64,000 nucleotides of DNA, taken from NCBI GenBank assembly GCA_963754285.1, contig CAVWFN010000007.1:682001-746000 (forward strand), in the 5' to 3' direction. Position 1 is the stretch's first letter. Each line of letters opens with the position of its first letter. The notes beneath the pieces were generated by a model. It had not been told where the DNA came from, ran no database searches, and worked only from the letters and a program-made list of their open reading frames with translations. Position numbers and translations under genes: made by a program. Below, in pieces: positions 17,462-25,471 of this stretch. Source of the DNA: RYN-133 sp963754285 (lineage in GTDB: Bacteria > Actinomycetota > Actinomycetes > Mycobacteriales > Jatrophihabitantaceae).

Positions 17462-18082
17462 GTGGGCCACCGCGAGCAGCTGCTGAGTGCGGCCCGGACG
17501 TTGCTCGAAAGCCAGGGCTACGCCCACATCACCGCGCGCGACCTGGTCGCGGAGTCGGGCACCAATCTGGCCAGCATCGGCTACCACTTCGGGTCGAAGG
17601 CCGAGTTGCTCAACCAGGCGATCGAAGACGCGTTCGCCGACTGGGCGCGGCAGCTCGCCGATTTCGTCATGGCCGACCCGGCGGCCACGCCGGTGCAGCG
17701 CGCGCTCACCACCTGGGTCGCAGTGCGCGACGCGCTACCCCATCGCGGACCGATGCTGCAGGCCTACGTCGAGGCGCTGGCCCAGGCGCAGCGCGAACCG
17801 ACGCTGCGGGGACAACTGGCCGACCACATGCAGGCGGTGCGCATGATGGTCGCCGAACACGCCGCACGATCGCTCGACGACGGCACCTCGCCCGAGGATC
17901 CCCGCTGTCGCGCGGTGGCCTCGTTCGTGATCGCCGTGTGCGACGGGCTTGCCGTGCAGTACCTGCTCGACCCCGAACGGGTGCCCGACGGCGATCAGTT
18001 GATCGCGGGGCTGTCGATGATCTTTTCCGCGTCGTTCCCGGGCGCGACGGCCGACGGGACGATCAGCGAGTCCCCCCGCTGA
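17462..18082 (+). CDS. TetR-family regulator, divergent from P450
   Basis: About 206 residues. The N-terminal DNA-binding domain is typical (LLSAARTLLESQGYAHITARDLVAESGTNLASIGYHFGSKAELL), followed by an all-helical ligand domain. GTG 17462 is preferred because it lies 7 nt after TAGACT (17449-17454); GTG 17456 is in frame but only 1 nt from that box. It most likely represses the divergent P450 gene. Its 3' end overlaps the DUF2516 gene by 20 bp. Confidence 0.88.
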   Translation: MGHREQLLSAARTLLESQGYAHITARDLVAESGTNLASIGYHFGSKAELLNQAIEDAFADWARQLADFVMADPAATPVQRALTTWVAVRDALPHRGPMLQAYVEALAQAQREPTLRGQLADHMQAVRMMVAEHAARSLDDGTSPEDPRCRAVASFVIAVCDGLAVQYLLDPERVPDGDQLIAGLSMIFSASFPGATADGTISESPR

Positions 18083-18350
18083 TCTCGCGCACGGCGGGCC
18101 GCACATCGGCCAGGTACACCGCGGCGATCACCACCGAGATGAGCGAGAAGATCCCGAGCGGGTCGAAGGCCAGCACGCTGAACAGCGCACCGAGCACGAG
18201 CATGGCGAGCCACGCCGGCTTGGTGAGTTTGTCGACCGCCGGGAAGGCCGCGACCTTGCGGGTCAGGCAGTCGGCGAGCGCCCAGATGCGGAGCGCGAGC
18301 AGTCCCCAGAACAGGATCCAATCCGTGTACTGGTACAGCTCGTCGACCAC
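18063..18350 (-). CDS. DUF2516 small membrane protein
   Basis: 95 residues with three hydrophobic helices (WILFWGLLALRIWALADCL, then WLAMLVLGALFSVLA, then IFSLISVVIAAVYLADV). This matches the DUF2516 family found next to hbhA in mycobacteria (compare Rv0476, from memory). GTG 18350 is chosen over GTG 18356 because GGAGG at 18358-18362 gives a proper 7-nt spacer only to 18350. Function unknown. It lies downstream of hbhA but is separated from it by a strong hairpin. Confidence 0.8.
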   Translation of the reverse strand: MVDELYQYTDWILFWGLLALRIWALADCLTRKVAAFPAVDKLTKPAWLAMLVLGALFSVLAFDPLGIFSLISVVIAAVYLADVRPAVREISGGTR

Positions 18351-18431
18351 GACCACACCTCCAGAGTAATGACCGAATTCAAGTTAAGACGGTGACGAAG
18401 CCGACTGGCAGCGACGAACTGACAGCAACGA

Positions 18432-18465
18432 ACTGCCCCGCCCGAGCGAACTCGGACGGGGCAGT
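18432..18465 (-). terminator. strong hairpin after the hbhA-like gene
   Basis: ACTGCCCCG (18432-18440) pairs with CGGGGCAGT (18457-18465), continued after one C-A mismatch by CCGAG/CTCGG around a CGAA tetraloop: 14 base pairs in 34 nt. It lies 33 nt past the stop of the hbhA-like gene. There is no U tract, as is usual in actinobacteria. Confidence 0.75.
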
Positions 18466-18497
18466 GATCGTGACGCTGTGGTGCGGCGCTGCGCTGG

Positions 18498-19100
18498 TCA
18501 GCTGGTCGCCTTCTTGGCAGCGGTCTTCTTGGCCGCAGTCGTCTTGCGGGCGGCAGTGGTCTTCTTGGCGGCCACGGTCTTCTTCGCTGCCGTGGTCTTC
18601 TTCGCGGCCGGGCGCGTGCTGGCCGGCTTGGTGGCCTTCTTCGCGGTGGTCTTGCGCGCGGCCGGCTTCGTGACCGGCTTGGCGCCGATCCCGGTCAGGG
18701 ACGACACCGGCTTCACGACACGCTCGTTGACGGTGCCGACGACGGTGGTGACGACAGTGCCGGTCACCGACTCGGCGGTCGCGACGACCTTGGCGACACG
18801 CTTGTCGGACTTGACGGTCTCGAACAGGCCCTCGGCCCGGTCGGTCACGCTGGCGCGGTACTGCTTGGCCTGCGCGAGGTAGGGCTCGACGGCGGTCTTG
18901 ATCGCGTCGATGTTGAGCGTCTTCTCGGCCTGCGAGCGCAGGTCGGTGACGGCGCCGCTCGCGCGGTTGGTCAGCTGGGTGACGTTGCTGCGCGCCGTGC
19001 CCGTGATGCCGTTGATCTGGGCCTGCGCCTGACCGACGACCTGCTTGCCCTGCTCGAGGGCGGTGTCGGCGTAGCCACGGATGTCGTTGGTGATCGACAT
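18498..19100 (-). CDS. hbhA: HbhA-like heparin-binding/DNA-binding protein with Lys/Ala-rich tail
   Basis: 200 residues. The N-terminal two-thirds is an amphipathic coiled-coil region (residues about 1-125). The last 60 residues are AKK/AAKKTT/ARKTT repeats, the type of methylatable basic tail that binds heparan sulfate or DNA in mycobacterial HbhA. ATG 19100 is chosen because an upstream in-frame ATG is followed directly by AGGAGG, which serves as the Shine-Dalgarno 6 nt before 19100. The gene order XRE regulator, hbhA, DUF2516 is conserved with mycobacteria, supporting the name. In a free-living organism the role may be surface adhesion, membrane or nucleoid association. Confidence 0.8.
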   Translation of the reverse strand: MSITNDIRGYADTALEQGKQVVGQAQAQINGITGTARSNVTQLTNRASGAVTDLRSQAEKTLNIDAIKTAVEPYLAQAKQYRASVTDRAEGLFETVKSDKRVAKVVATAESVTGTVVTTVVGTVNERVVKPVSSLTGIGAKPVTKPAARKTTAKKATKPASTRPAAKKTTAAKKTVAAKKTTAARKTTAAKKTAAKKATS

Positions 19101-19165
19101 GGGTGTCCTCCTCATGTGTCGATTGGTGCTCGGATGCGTTACGGGTTGGTGGGCGCGAGCCGGGT

Positions 19166-19558
19166 TCAGAACCCGGCGACCTGCGCCCCGGCCGTCCCGC
19201 TTTCGCGGCGGAACGACTCGTAGATCTCGACGAGTACCTGCTTCTGGCGCTCGCTCAGCCCGGTGTCGGCCAGGATCGCGCCGACGACCTCGGGGTCGCC
19301 GTCGTGCGCTTCGAGAATCCCGGCACGCACGTACAGCTGCTCGGCCGAGATCCGCAGTCCCTTCGCGATCTGCTGCAGGATGTCGGCGCTGGGCTTACGA
19401 AGCCCGCGCTCGATCTGCGACAGGTAGGGGTTCGAGACTCCGGCGAGACGGGCCAATTGCCGCAGCGACACCTGAGCCTGCTCGCGCTGCTCACGGATGA
19501 ACTCGCCGATTGCGGCACCGCCGCGCTTGGCTTGTTCTTTCGGTCCTGCGGTAATCAC
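19166..19558 (-). CDS. XRE-family helix-turn-helix regulator upstream of hbhA
   Basis: 130 residues. The Cro/CI HTH is clear (VSLRQLARLAGVSNPYLSQIERGLRKPSADILQQIAKGL), followed by a short C-terminal region with SERQKQVLVEIYESFRRE that may dimerise. It precedes hbhA by 65 nt on the same strand, as in mycobacteria (compare Rv0474, from memory), and probably regulates it and itself. GTG start with AGGAA just upstream. Confidence 0.88.
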   Translation of the reverse strand: MITAGPKEQAKRGGAAIGEFIREQREQAQVSLRQLARLAGVSNPYLSQIERGLRKPSADILQQIAKGLRISAEQLYVRAGILEAHDGDPEVVGAILADTGLSERQKQVLVEIYESFRRESGTAGAQVAGF

Positions 19559-19571
19559 GCTTCCTATTCTC

Positions 19572-19607
19572 CTGAGTAGTGCTAGCTATTGCAAGCACTC
19601 AGCTAGC
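19572..19607. promoter_or_regulatory. repeat-rich putative operator upstream of the XRE regulator
   Basis: CTGAGT (19572-19577)/ACTCAG (19597-19602) and AGTGCT (19578-19583)/AGCACT (19594-19599) are nested inverted repeats. GCTAGC occurs at 19581-19586 and again at 19602-19607, 21 bp apart (two helical turns). The block sits directly upstream of the XRE gene and could be an autoregulatory site. Confidence 0.4.
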
Positions 19608-19692
19608 GACCTTCGTCACGTCCTGTCGAATCGGGCCCAGCCCGATCGACGTATGCAGGACAGAGCAGCACTGACGAGAAAGGTCGACAGTC

Positions 19693-20217
19693 ATGCAAAC
19701 CATCAATCTGGGTGCGACCGACGGCCTGCCGGCGATCGATTGGGCCGTGATCCGGCAAGCGCTCGAGACCGGATCGGCGCCGGCCGCTGACGCACTGAAC
19801 TCGCGCAGCACCTGGCTCACGACGGTGAACAGCGACGGCAGCCCGCACACGACGGCTGTCGGCGCGATCTTCGTCGACGGGTCGTTCTGGTTCCAGACCG
19901 GCGCTCGCACGCGCAAGGGCCGCAACGTGGCGCGCGATCCCCGGTGCACGCTGGCGCTGTCCGTCCGCGACGCGGACGTGGTCGTCGAAGGGCGAGCGGT
20001 GCGCCAACTCGACGCGGACGCACTGTCGCGCGCGGCCGAAGCATGGGCCGCACAGGGGTGGCCTGCCGAGGTCGACGAGAGCGGTGAAGGCATTCGCGCG
20101 CCGTTCAACGCGCCGTCGCAGGGTCCCGCGCCGTGGCAGGTGTATCGGATCGACGCGACCTCGGCGACGGTCGTGTCGTCGGCCGAGCCGGGTGGCCTGA
20201 CGCGCTTTGTCTTCTGA
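19693..20217 (+). CDS. pyridoxamine 5'-phosphate oxidase-family protein
   Basis: 174 residues of the FMN/F420-binding split-barrel superfamily. Strand motifs are STWLTTVNSDGSPHTTAVGAIFVDG and RTRKGRNVARDPRCTLALSV, followed by VVVEGRAVRQ. The substrate is unknown; such proteins often bind F420 or FMN in actinobacteria. It stands alone between the hbhA locus and the blaI/M56 pair. Confidence 0.8.
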   Translation: MQTINLGATDGLPAIDWAVIRQALETGSAPAADALNSRSTWLTTVNSDGSPHTTAVGAIFVDGSFWFQTGARTRKGRNVARDPRCTLALSVRDADVVVEGRAVRQLDADALSRAAEAWAAQGWPAEVDESGEGIRAPFNAPSQGPAPWQVYRIDATSATVVSSAEPGGLTRFVF

Positions 20218-20259
20218 GGCGGGCGCGCCTCGGTTCCGAAGAGTGTTAGGAAGGCGCGG

Positions 20260-21174
20260 TCAGCGCAGCCGGGAGCGATAGACGGCCTGGGCGTGTTCGA
20301 ACAGGCCATCGACGTCGTGCATCGCGACGGCGACGGTCACCGCCAGCGCTGCGAGCAGGACCAGGCCCGCCGCCAGAGACCACCGCGCCGGTCGCGGCGC
20401 GGGCGCGCTGAGCGCACCGATCCGGGCAGCCACGTCACCGGCGCCGGCTGCAAGCACAACCGCAGGCCCGGGGCGTCCGGACATCACCCGCGCGAGCGCA
20501 GCCGCGACGGTCGAGCGCGCCGACACGGCGGCGGCGTCCTCGTCGGCCCACCGCTCGCAGCACAGCTCCAACGTTGCCGGGATGCGCCACAGCAGCGGGT
20601 TGGCGGCGCAGGCGAGCGTGGCCGCGCTCTGATGCCAGTGATGGCCGCGGGCAAGATGCGAGCGTTCGTGGGCAAGCAGCGCGCGTCGCTGTGCCCCGTC
20701 GAGGCTGCGCAGCAAACCCGTGGTGACGACAATGCGACCCGGACGTCCCGGCACGGCCAGCGCCTGCCGGGTCCGGAGGTCGACGACCGCGAGCTCGCCG
20801 CCCGGGGCCGGTAGCGCCGCAGCCATGCGGTGCGCGTCGACGAGCGCTCGCGCACGTCGGACGAAGGCGAGCACGAACCGGACCGCGAGGGCGACCAGCG
20901 CGATGCCGGCGAGTGTGCCGACCCAGATGGGCACCCCACTCGCCGAGTGCAGCACGGCATCGGACCACTGCCCCTCGGCGGCCGCCGTGGGCACCTGCGC
21001 GCAGACGACCAACGCCATCAGGCCCAACGACGCACTCGACGCGCCGGCGGCCACAAGGGCCCCGCTCGAGAGCAGCCACGTCGCAAGGGCCGGCGGCAGG
21101 CGGCGCGCGAGGGTCGGCGCCGCCAGACCGAACACGACTGACAGAGCGAGCGGCGCCAGCACCCAGGTCGTCAT
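20260..21174 (-). CDS. M56-family membrane metallopeptidase (BlaR1-like)
   Basis: 304 residues. Three N-terminal hydrophobic helices precede the zinc peptidase motif HERSH (in LLAHERSHLARGHHWHQ), and further helices follow, with the last near residues 265-285. It lacks a penicillin-binding sensor domain, so the signal is not obviously a beta-lactam. By family analogy it would cleave or inactivate the BlaI repressor on envelope stress. Its ATG overlaps the blaI stop (ATGA), showing translational coupling; a longer frame upstream is an artefact of the blaI region. Confidence 0.88.
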   Translation of the reverse strand: MTTWVLAPLALSVVFGLAAPTLARRLPPALATWLLSSGALVAAGASSASLGLMALVVCAQVPTAAAEGQWSDAVLHSASGVPIWVGTLAGIALVALAVRFVLAFVRRARALVDAHRMAAALPAPGGELAVVDLRTRQALAVPGRPGRIVVTTGLLRSLDGAQRRALLAHERSHLARGHHWHQSAATLACAANPLLWRIPATLELCCERWADEDAAAVSARSTVAAALARVMSGRPGPAVVLAAGAGDVAARIGALSAPAPRPARWSLAAGLVLLAALAVTVAVAMHDVDGLFEHAQAVYRSRLR

Positions 21175-21545
21175 CGTTGCGGCCGATCCGCGTCGTGACC
21201 CGCGAGCAGTTCCGACAGGGTCGCGGCGTCCTCGGCGGTGAGCGCACCGAGGAATTGCGAGAGCACCGCAGCGTGGTCGGCGCCGTGATCGAGCAGTTCC
21301 TGCATGCGGTGCGCGACGATGCCCGCGTCGTCGAGCACCGCGGTGTACGCGTGGGCGCGACCGACCGGCTCGCGCGTGACAGCACCCTTGGCGTGCAGCC
21401 GGGTCAAGATCGTCTGGACGGTCGTATAGGCGAGGTCGGCATCGACGGCATCGGCCACCTGAGCCGGCGTGAGCGGCTCGTCGGCAGCCCACAGCGCTGC
21501 CAACACCTCGGACTCGAGGCTGCCCTTGGCTCGCCGTGATCGCAC
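21171..21545 (-). CDS. BlaI/MecI/CopY-family repressor
   Basis: 124 residues with the penicillinase-repressor winged helix (KGSLESEVLAALWAADEPLTPAQVADAV, AYTTVQTILTRLHAKGAVTRE) and a C-terminal dimerisation helix. It should bind TACA/TGTA-type palindromes. Such half-sites lie between it and the divergent uppP gene, so it probably represses both its own operon and uppP. It is coupled to the M56 peptidase gene that would relieve repression. GTG start with an AGGAG site. Confidence 0.9.
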   Translation of the reverse strand: MRSRRAKGSLESEVLAALWAADEPLTPAQVADAVDADLAYTTVQTILTRLHAKGAVTREPVGRAHAYTAVLDDAGIVAHRMQELLDHGADHAAVLSQFLGALTAEDAATLSELLAGHDADRPQR

Positions 21546-21595
21546 CGTGGTCTCCTGCCTGATCAGCTCGATGAGAGACCGCTTCGATCGAGCAA

Positions 21596-21639
21596 CTCCT
21601 ACAGACTAGTAGGTGTAACCTCCGACAAAGTTGTAGGAG
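21596..21639. promoter_or_regulatory. BlaI-type operator region between blaI and uppP
   Basis: CTCCTACA (21596-21603), GTAGGTGTAA (21610-21619) and TTGTAGGAG (21631-21639) are three related half-sites. The first and third are perfect inverted copies, and CCTAC/GTAGG around AGACTA form a compact palindrome. BlaI/MecI operators are TACA...TGTA palindromes, so this fits the neighbouring repressor and would control both divergent promoters. Confidence 0.65.
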
Positions 21640-21672
21640 CAAGTTGATTTAACAGATCGCGAGGCCTCAGGC

Positions 21673-22650
21673 GTGCTCAGTTACTTCCAGGCTGCCGTCA
21701 TCGGCGTGCTGCAGGGTGTCACCGAGCTGTTCCCGATCTCGAGCCTCGGCCACTCGGTGCTCGTGCCTGCGCTGATCGGCGGCAGCTGGAAGCAACTGGT
21801 CACGCAATCGTCAGCGCAGACGTCGGAGAACAGCCCGTACCTCACGTTCATCGTCGCCTTGCACGTGGCGACCGCGATCGCGCTGCTGATCTTCTTCCGA
21901 CATGACTGGGCGCGCGTCATCCGCGGGTTCTTCCGCACGGTGAAGCCGTCGATCGCCTCGCGACGCATCGTCACGCGCGACAGCGACGAGCGGCTCGCCT
22001 GGCTGCTGATCATCGGGACGATCCCCGTCGGCATCACCGGACTGGTGCTCGAGCACACCTTCCGCACGCTGTTCGCCAAGCCACTTGCGGCGGCGATCTT
22101 CCTGACCATCAACGGGGTGATCCTGCTCGCGGGCGAGGTACTCCGGCGCCGCGCGCCGATCGACGACGCCGAGGCTGAGCACGAGCCGGCCGGCGCCGTT
22201 GCCGCAGACGGGACGGCGCCGGCCCCGGCGCAGCAGGTGCTCGAACCGCAGACTCATCGCCCGATGCGGCGGCTCACGACGTTGTCCTACGTCGAAGCCG
22301 CGATCATCGGGTTCTTCCAGACCTTCGCGCTGCTGGCCGGTATCTCCCGGTCCGGCATCTCGATGGTGGGCGGCCTCGCCCGCGGCCTCTCGCACCGAGA
22401 CGCCGCCCGCTTCTCGTTCCTGCTCGCGACGCCGGTGATCTTCGCCGCCGGCGTGCTGAAGCTGCCGACGCTCGCCGGCTCCGGCGGATCCCACATCCAC
22501 GGGCAGGTGCTGCTCGGCGCGGTGCTGGCCGGCGTCGCGTCCTACGTCTCGGTGCGGTGGCTGACGAACTGGTTCGAGACCAAGACGCTGACCCCGTTCG
22601 CGATCTACAGCCTGGTCGCCGGCGGCATCTGTATCGCGGTGTTCGCCTGA
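21673..22650 (+). CDS. uppP: undecaprenyl-diphosphate phosphatase
   Basis: 325 residues, polytopic. The BacA/UppP catalytic motifs are present: QGVTELFPISSLGHS near the N-terminus and GISRSGISM in the second half. It recycles undecaprenyl pyrophosphate to the monophosphate lipid carrier for peptidoglycan and other polymers, and confers bacitracin tolerance. A roughly 40-residue acidic/Ala-rich insert (about 165-205) sits between the two halves. Placed divergently from blaI across a BlaI-like operator, it is probably induced with the M56 system. Its 3' end overlaps copA by 46 bp. Confidence 0.95.
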   Translation: MLSYFQAAVIGVLQGVTELFPISSLGHSVLVPALIGGSWKQLVTQSSAQTSENSPYLTFIVALHVATAIALLIFFRHDWARVIRGFFRTVKPSIASRRIVTRDSDERLAWLLIIGTIPVGITGLVLEHTFRTLFAKPLAAAIFLTINGVILLAGEVLRRRAPIDDAEAEHEPAGAVAADGTAPAPAQQVLEPQTHRPMRRLTTLSYVEAAIIGFFQTFALLAGISRSGISMVGGLARGLSHRDAARFSFLLATPVIFAAGVLKLPTLAGSGGSHIHGQVLLGAVLAGVASYVSVRWLTNWFETKTLTPFAIYSLVAGGICIAVFA

Positions 22651-24860
22651 GGCTTGAAGCTGCGCAAGCGCAATGAGTTGGTGACGACGAAGACCGAACT
22701 GAAGGCCATCGCCGCGCCCGCGATCAGCGGCGACAGCAGGCCGAAGGCCGCGACCGGGATGAGCACGACGTTGTAGGCGAACGCCCAGAACAGGTTTCCC
22801 TTGATGGTCGCGAGCGTGCGGCGGGAGAGCCGGATCGCGTCGGCGGCCGCGGTCAACTCGCCGCGAACGAGCGTGATGTCGGCGGCCTCGATTGCGACGT
22901 CCGTGCCGGTGCCCATCGACAGACCGAGGTCAGCGCGAGCGAGCGCCGCAGCATCGTTGACGCCGTCACCGACCATGGCGACGACGCGGCCCTGCCCCTG
23001 CAGTGCCTCGATCGTGCCCACCTTCTCGGCAGGCAACACATCGGCGATGACGTCGCCGTCGGCGATGCCCACCTCGGCGGCGACGGCCAGTGCGGCCGCC
23101 CGGTTGTCGCCGGTGAGCAGCATCGGCCGCAGCCCGAGTGCGCGTAGTTCGTCGATCGCCGCGCGGCTCGAGGGCTTCACCGAATCACCCACGACGAGGA
23201 CGCCGCGAATCCGTCCGTCCCAGCCGACGGCGACAACAGTCGCGCCGGCTGTCTCGGCCGAGAGTTCGGTCAGCTCGGCAGTGAGCGGCATCGCCTCGGC
23301 GGCGAGGAACGCCGGCCGGCCGACGACGACGCGCGCGTGGTCGACGACGCCCGTCACTCCCCGTCCCGCATGGTTCACGAACTGCGTCACCGGCGGCAGC
23401 GTCCCGATGCGTTCGCGCGCCGTGGTTGCCACCGCTGCGGCGATCGGATGCTCGCTCGCAGCCTCGAGTGCTCCTGCGTAGCGCAACACGTCCTCCACGC
23501 TCTCCCCCTGCGCGACGTGCACCGCGCGCACGGACATCGCACCCGTGGTCACCGTTCCGGTCTTGTCGAGCACGATCGTGTCGACTCGGCGCGTCGACTC
23601 GAGCACCTCGGGACCCTTGATGAGCAATCCGAACTGGGCGCCGCGCCCGGTGCCGACGAGCAGTGCAGTCGGGGTGGCCAGCCCGAGCGCACAGGGGCAG
23701 GCGATGATCACCACGGCGACCGCCGCCGTGAACGCGTGCACGGTTCCGGCTCCGACGGCCAGCGTCACGACCAGGGTGGCCAGCGCGAGCCCGAGCACGA
23801 CGGGGACGAAGACCATCGAGATGCGGTCGGCCAGCCGCTGCACCGGCGCCTTGCCGGTCTGTGCCGCGACGACGAGCCGCGAGATCTGCGCGAGCGTGGT
23901 GTCCGCGCCGACCCGCGTCGCCCGGACCACGAGGCGGCCGCCCGCATTGACTGTGGCGCCGGTGACCGCGTCGCCCGCTGCCACTTCGACAGGAATCGGC
24001 TCGCCGGTCAACAGCGACTGATCGATCGCGGAGCTGCCGTCGACCACGACGCCGTCCGTCGCGATCTTCTCGCCAGGGCGGACGACGAACGTGTCACCGG
24101 GCATGAGCTGCTCGACGGGCAGGCGCGACTCGACTCCGTCGCGTAGCACCGCGACATCCTTCGCGCCGAGTTCGAGCAGCGCGGCCAGAGCCGCGCCGGA
24201 ACGACGTTTGGCCCGCAGCTCCAGATAGCGGCCCGCCAGCACGAAGACCACGACCGCCGAAGCGACCTCGAGATAAATCTGCGATGCCGCGTCGCCGTTG
24301 GAAGCGGTGAGCTCGAAATGCATGCGCATCCCTGGCATGCCGGCGTCGCCGAGGAACAAGGCGTACAGCGACCATCCGAACGCGGCGAGTGTGCCGAGCG
24401 ATACGAGCGTGTCCATCGTCGCGGCGCGGTGCCGCAGGTTGAGCCAGGCGGCGCTGTGGAACGGCCAGCCGCCCCAGACGACGACCGGGGCGGCGAGCAC
24501 CAGTGAAAGCCACTGCCAGTTGTCGAACTGAGCGGCGGAAACCATCGCCAGAACCAGCACTGGGACGGTGAGCGCTGCAGAGACGACGAGACGTTGTTGC
24601 AGTGTCGCCAGCTCAGGGTCGGCAGCCGAGTCGTCGGCGCGCACGGGCTGCGGCACGCGCGCGGCGTAGCCAATCTGCTCGACCGTGTTCACGAGGTCGG
24701 CCGGGCCGAGCTTGGCCGAGTCGTAGGACACGGTTGCCTTCTCGGTGGCGTAGTTCACCGACGCGCTCACTCCGTCGAGGCGGTTGAGCTTGCGTTCGAT
24801 GCGCGCCGCGCAGGACGTGCAGGTCATGCCGTCCACCACGAGTTCGACCGTCGTGTCCAT
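22605..24860 (-). CDS. copA: copper-exporting P1B-type ATPase
   Basis: 751 residues. One N-terminal heavy-metal domain has GMTCTSC. Eight membrane helices carry the CPC ion site (IIACPCALGLATPT). The TGE motif (LLTGEPIPV), phosphorylated Asp in DKTGT, HP motif (SEHPIAAAV) and MVGDGVNDAAAL are all present. CPC plus the linked copZ and csoR indicate Cu(I) export. The ATG at 24860 is the family start; a longer frame upstream reads through copZ in another phase. It lies 7 nt downstream of copZ in one operon. Confidence 0.96.
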   Translation of the reverse strand: MDTTVELVVDGMTCTSCAARIERKLNRLDGVSASVNYATEKATVSYDSAKLGPADLVNTVEQIGYAARVPQPVRADDSAADPELATLQQRLVVSAALTVPVLVLAMVSAAQFDNWQWLSLVLAAPVVVWGGWPFHSAAWLNLRHRAATMDTLVSLGTLAAFGWSLYALFLGDAGMPGMRMHFELTASNGDAASQIYLEVASAVVVFVLAGRYLELRAKRRSGAALAALLELGAKDVAVLRDGVESRLPVEQLMPGDTFVVRPGEKIATDGVVVDGSSAIDQSLLTGEPIPVEVAAGDAVTGATVNAGGRLVVRATRVGADTTLAQISRLVVAAQTGKAPVQRLADRISMVFVPVVLGLALATLVVTLAVGAGTVHAFTAAVAVVIIACPCALGLATPTALLVGTGRGAQFGLLIKGPEVLESTRRVDTIVLDKTGTVTTGAMSVRAVHVAQGESVEDVLRYAGALEAASEHPIAAAVATTARERIGTLPPVTQFVNHAGRGVTGVVDHARVVVGRPAFLAAEAMPLTAELTELSAETAGATVVAVGWDGRIRGVLVVGDSVKPSSRAAIDELRALGLRPMLLTGDNRAAALAVAAEVGIADGDVIADVLPAEKVGTIEALQGQGRVVAMVGDGVNDAAALARADLGLSMGTGTDVAIEAADITLVRGELTAAADAIRLSRRTLATIKGNLFWAFAYNVVLIPVAAFGLLSPLIAGAAMAFSSVFVVTNSLRLRSFKPQANTAIQMPPATRL

Positions 24861-24867
24861 CGTCGGC

Positions 24868-25086
24868 TCAGCGTTCCGGTGCCGTACCGACGAGCTCGTA
24901 GCCGGCCTCGTCGACGGCCGCGTGGACCTGCTCGTCCGTGTAACCCGCGCCGGTGACATGGACGCGACCGGACTCGAGATCGATCTGCACGGCGTCGACA
25001 CCGTCGATGCGGCCGACTTCTTCGCTGACCGCATTCACGCAGTGCGCGCAAGTCATTCCGGCAACGGTGTAGGTGTGTTCGGCCAT
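24868..25086 (-). CDS. copZ: CopZ-like copper chaperone
   Basis: 72 residues forming one heavy-metal-associated domain with the Cu(I) site GMTCAHC. It delivers Cu(I) to CopA and possibly to CsoR. It is the first gene of the copZ-copA operon, directly facing csoR across two CsoR-like operators. Confidence 0.93.
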   Translation of the reverse strand: MAEHTYTVAGMTCAHCVNAVSEEVGRIDGVDAVQIDLESGRVHVTGAGYTDEQVHAAVDEAGYELVGTAPER

Positions 25087-25095
25087 GACTCGAAC

Positions 25096-25138
25096 ATACC
25101 CATCGGGGGTATTGGCTGCAAGTACCCCCAGGGGGTAT
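25096..25138. promoter_or_regulatory. two CsoR operators between copZ and csoR
   Basis: Site 2 contains the perfect palindrome TACCCCC-A-GGGGGTA (25123-25137). Site 1, ATACCCATCGGGGGTAT (25096-25112), is a degenerate copy 26 bp away. G/C-tract palindromes flanked by TA/AT are characteristic of CsoR/RcnR-family binding sites. One site each probably serves the two divergent promoters. Confidence 0.85.
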
Positions 25139-25148
25139 CGTCGGCGCC

Positions 25149-25430
25149 ATGCACGGGTACACCGAGAACAAGGACGCCTATCTCAAGCGGATGCGCCGGA
25201 TCGAGGGTCAGGTCCGCGGCATCGCGAAGATGATCGACGACGACAAGTACTGCATCGACATCCTCACCCAGGTATCCGCGGCGACGAAGGCCCTGCAGTC
25301 TGTCGCGCTCGGCCTGCTCGAGGAGCACATGGCCGGATGCGTCGTCGACGCGGCCCGGGCCGGCGGCAACGAAGCCGACGAGAAGGTCAAAGAGGCCTCC
25401 GACGCCATCGCGCGGCTCGTGCGCTCCTGA
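25149..25430 (+). CDS. csoR: CsoR-family copper-sensing repressor
   Basis: 93 residues with the all-helical CsoR fold and the Cu(I) ligand set Cys-His-Cys (Cys in KYCIDIL; His and Cys in EEHMAGC), plus the N-terminal basic region KRMRRIEGQVRGI. Cu(I) binding releases it from the GGGGGTA palindromes upstream, derepressing copZ-copA. Confidence 0.94.
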   Translation: MHGYTENKDAYLKRMRRIEGQVRGIAKMIDDDKYCIDILTQVSAATKALQSVALGLLEEHMAGCVVDAARAGGNEADEKVKEASDAIARLVRS

Positions 25431-25471
25431 TCTTCCGATCCGCGACTGTCCGGTTCGCTAGAGTCGATCAC

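Noticed and set aside
18498..18690. Short repeated units in the hbhA-like tail considered as a CRISPR or VNTR array
   Set aside because: They encode Lys/Ala repeats in frame, have no spacers and no cas genes nearby.
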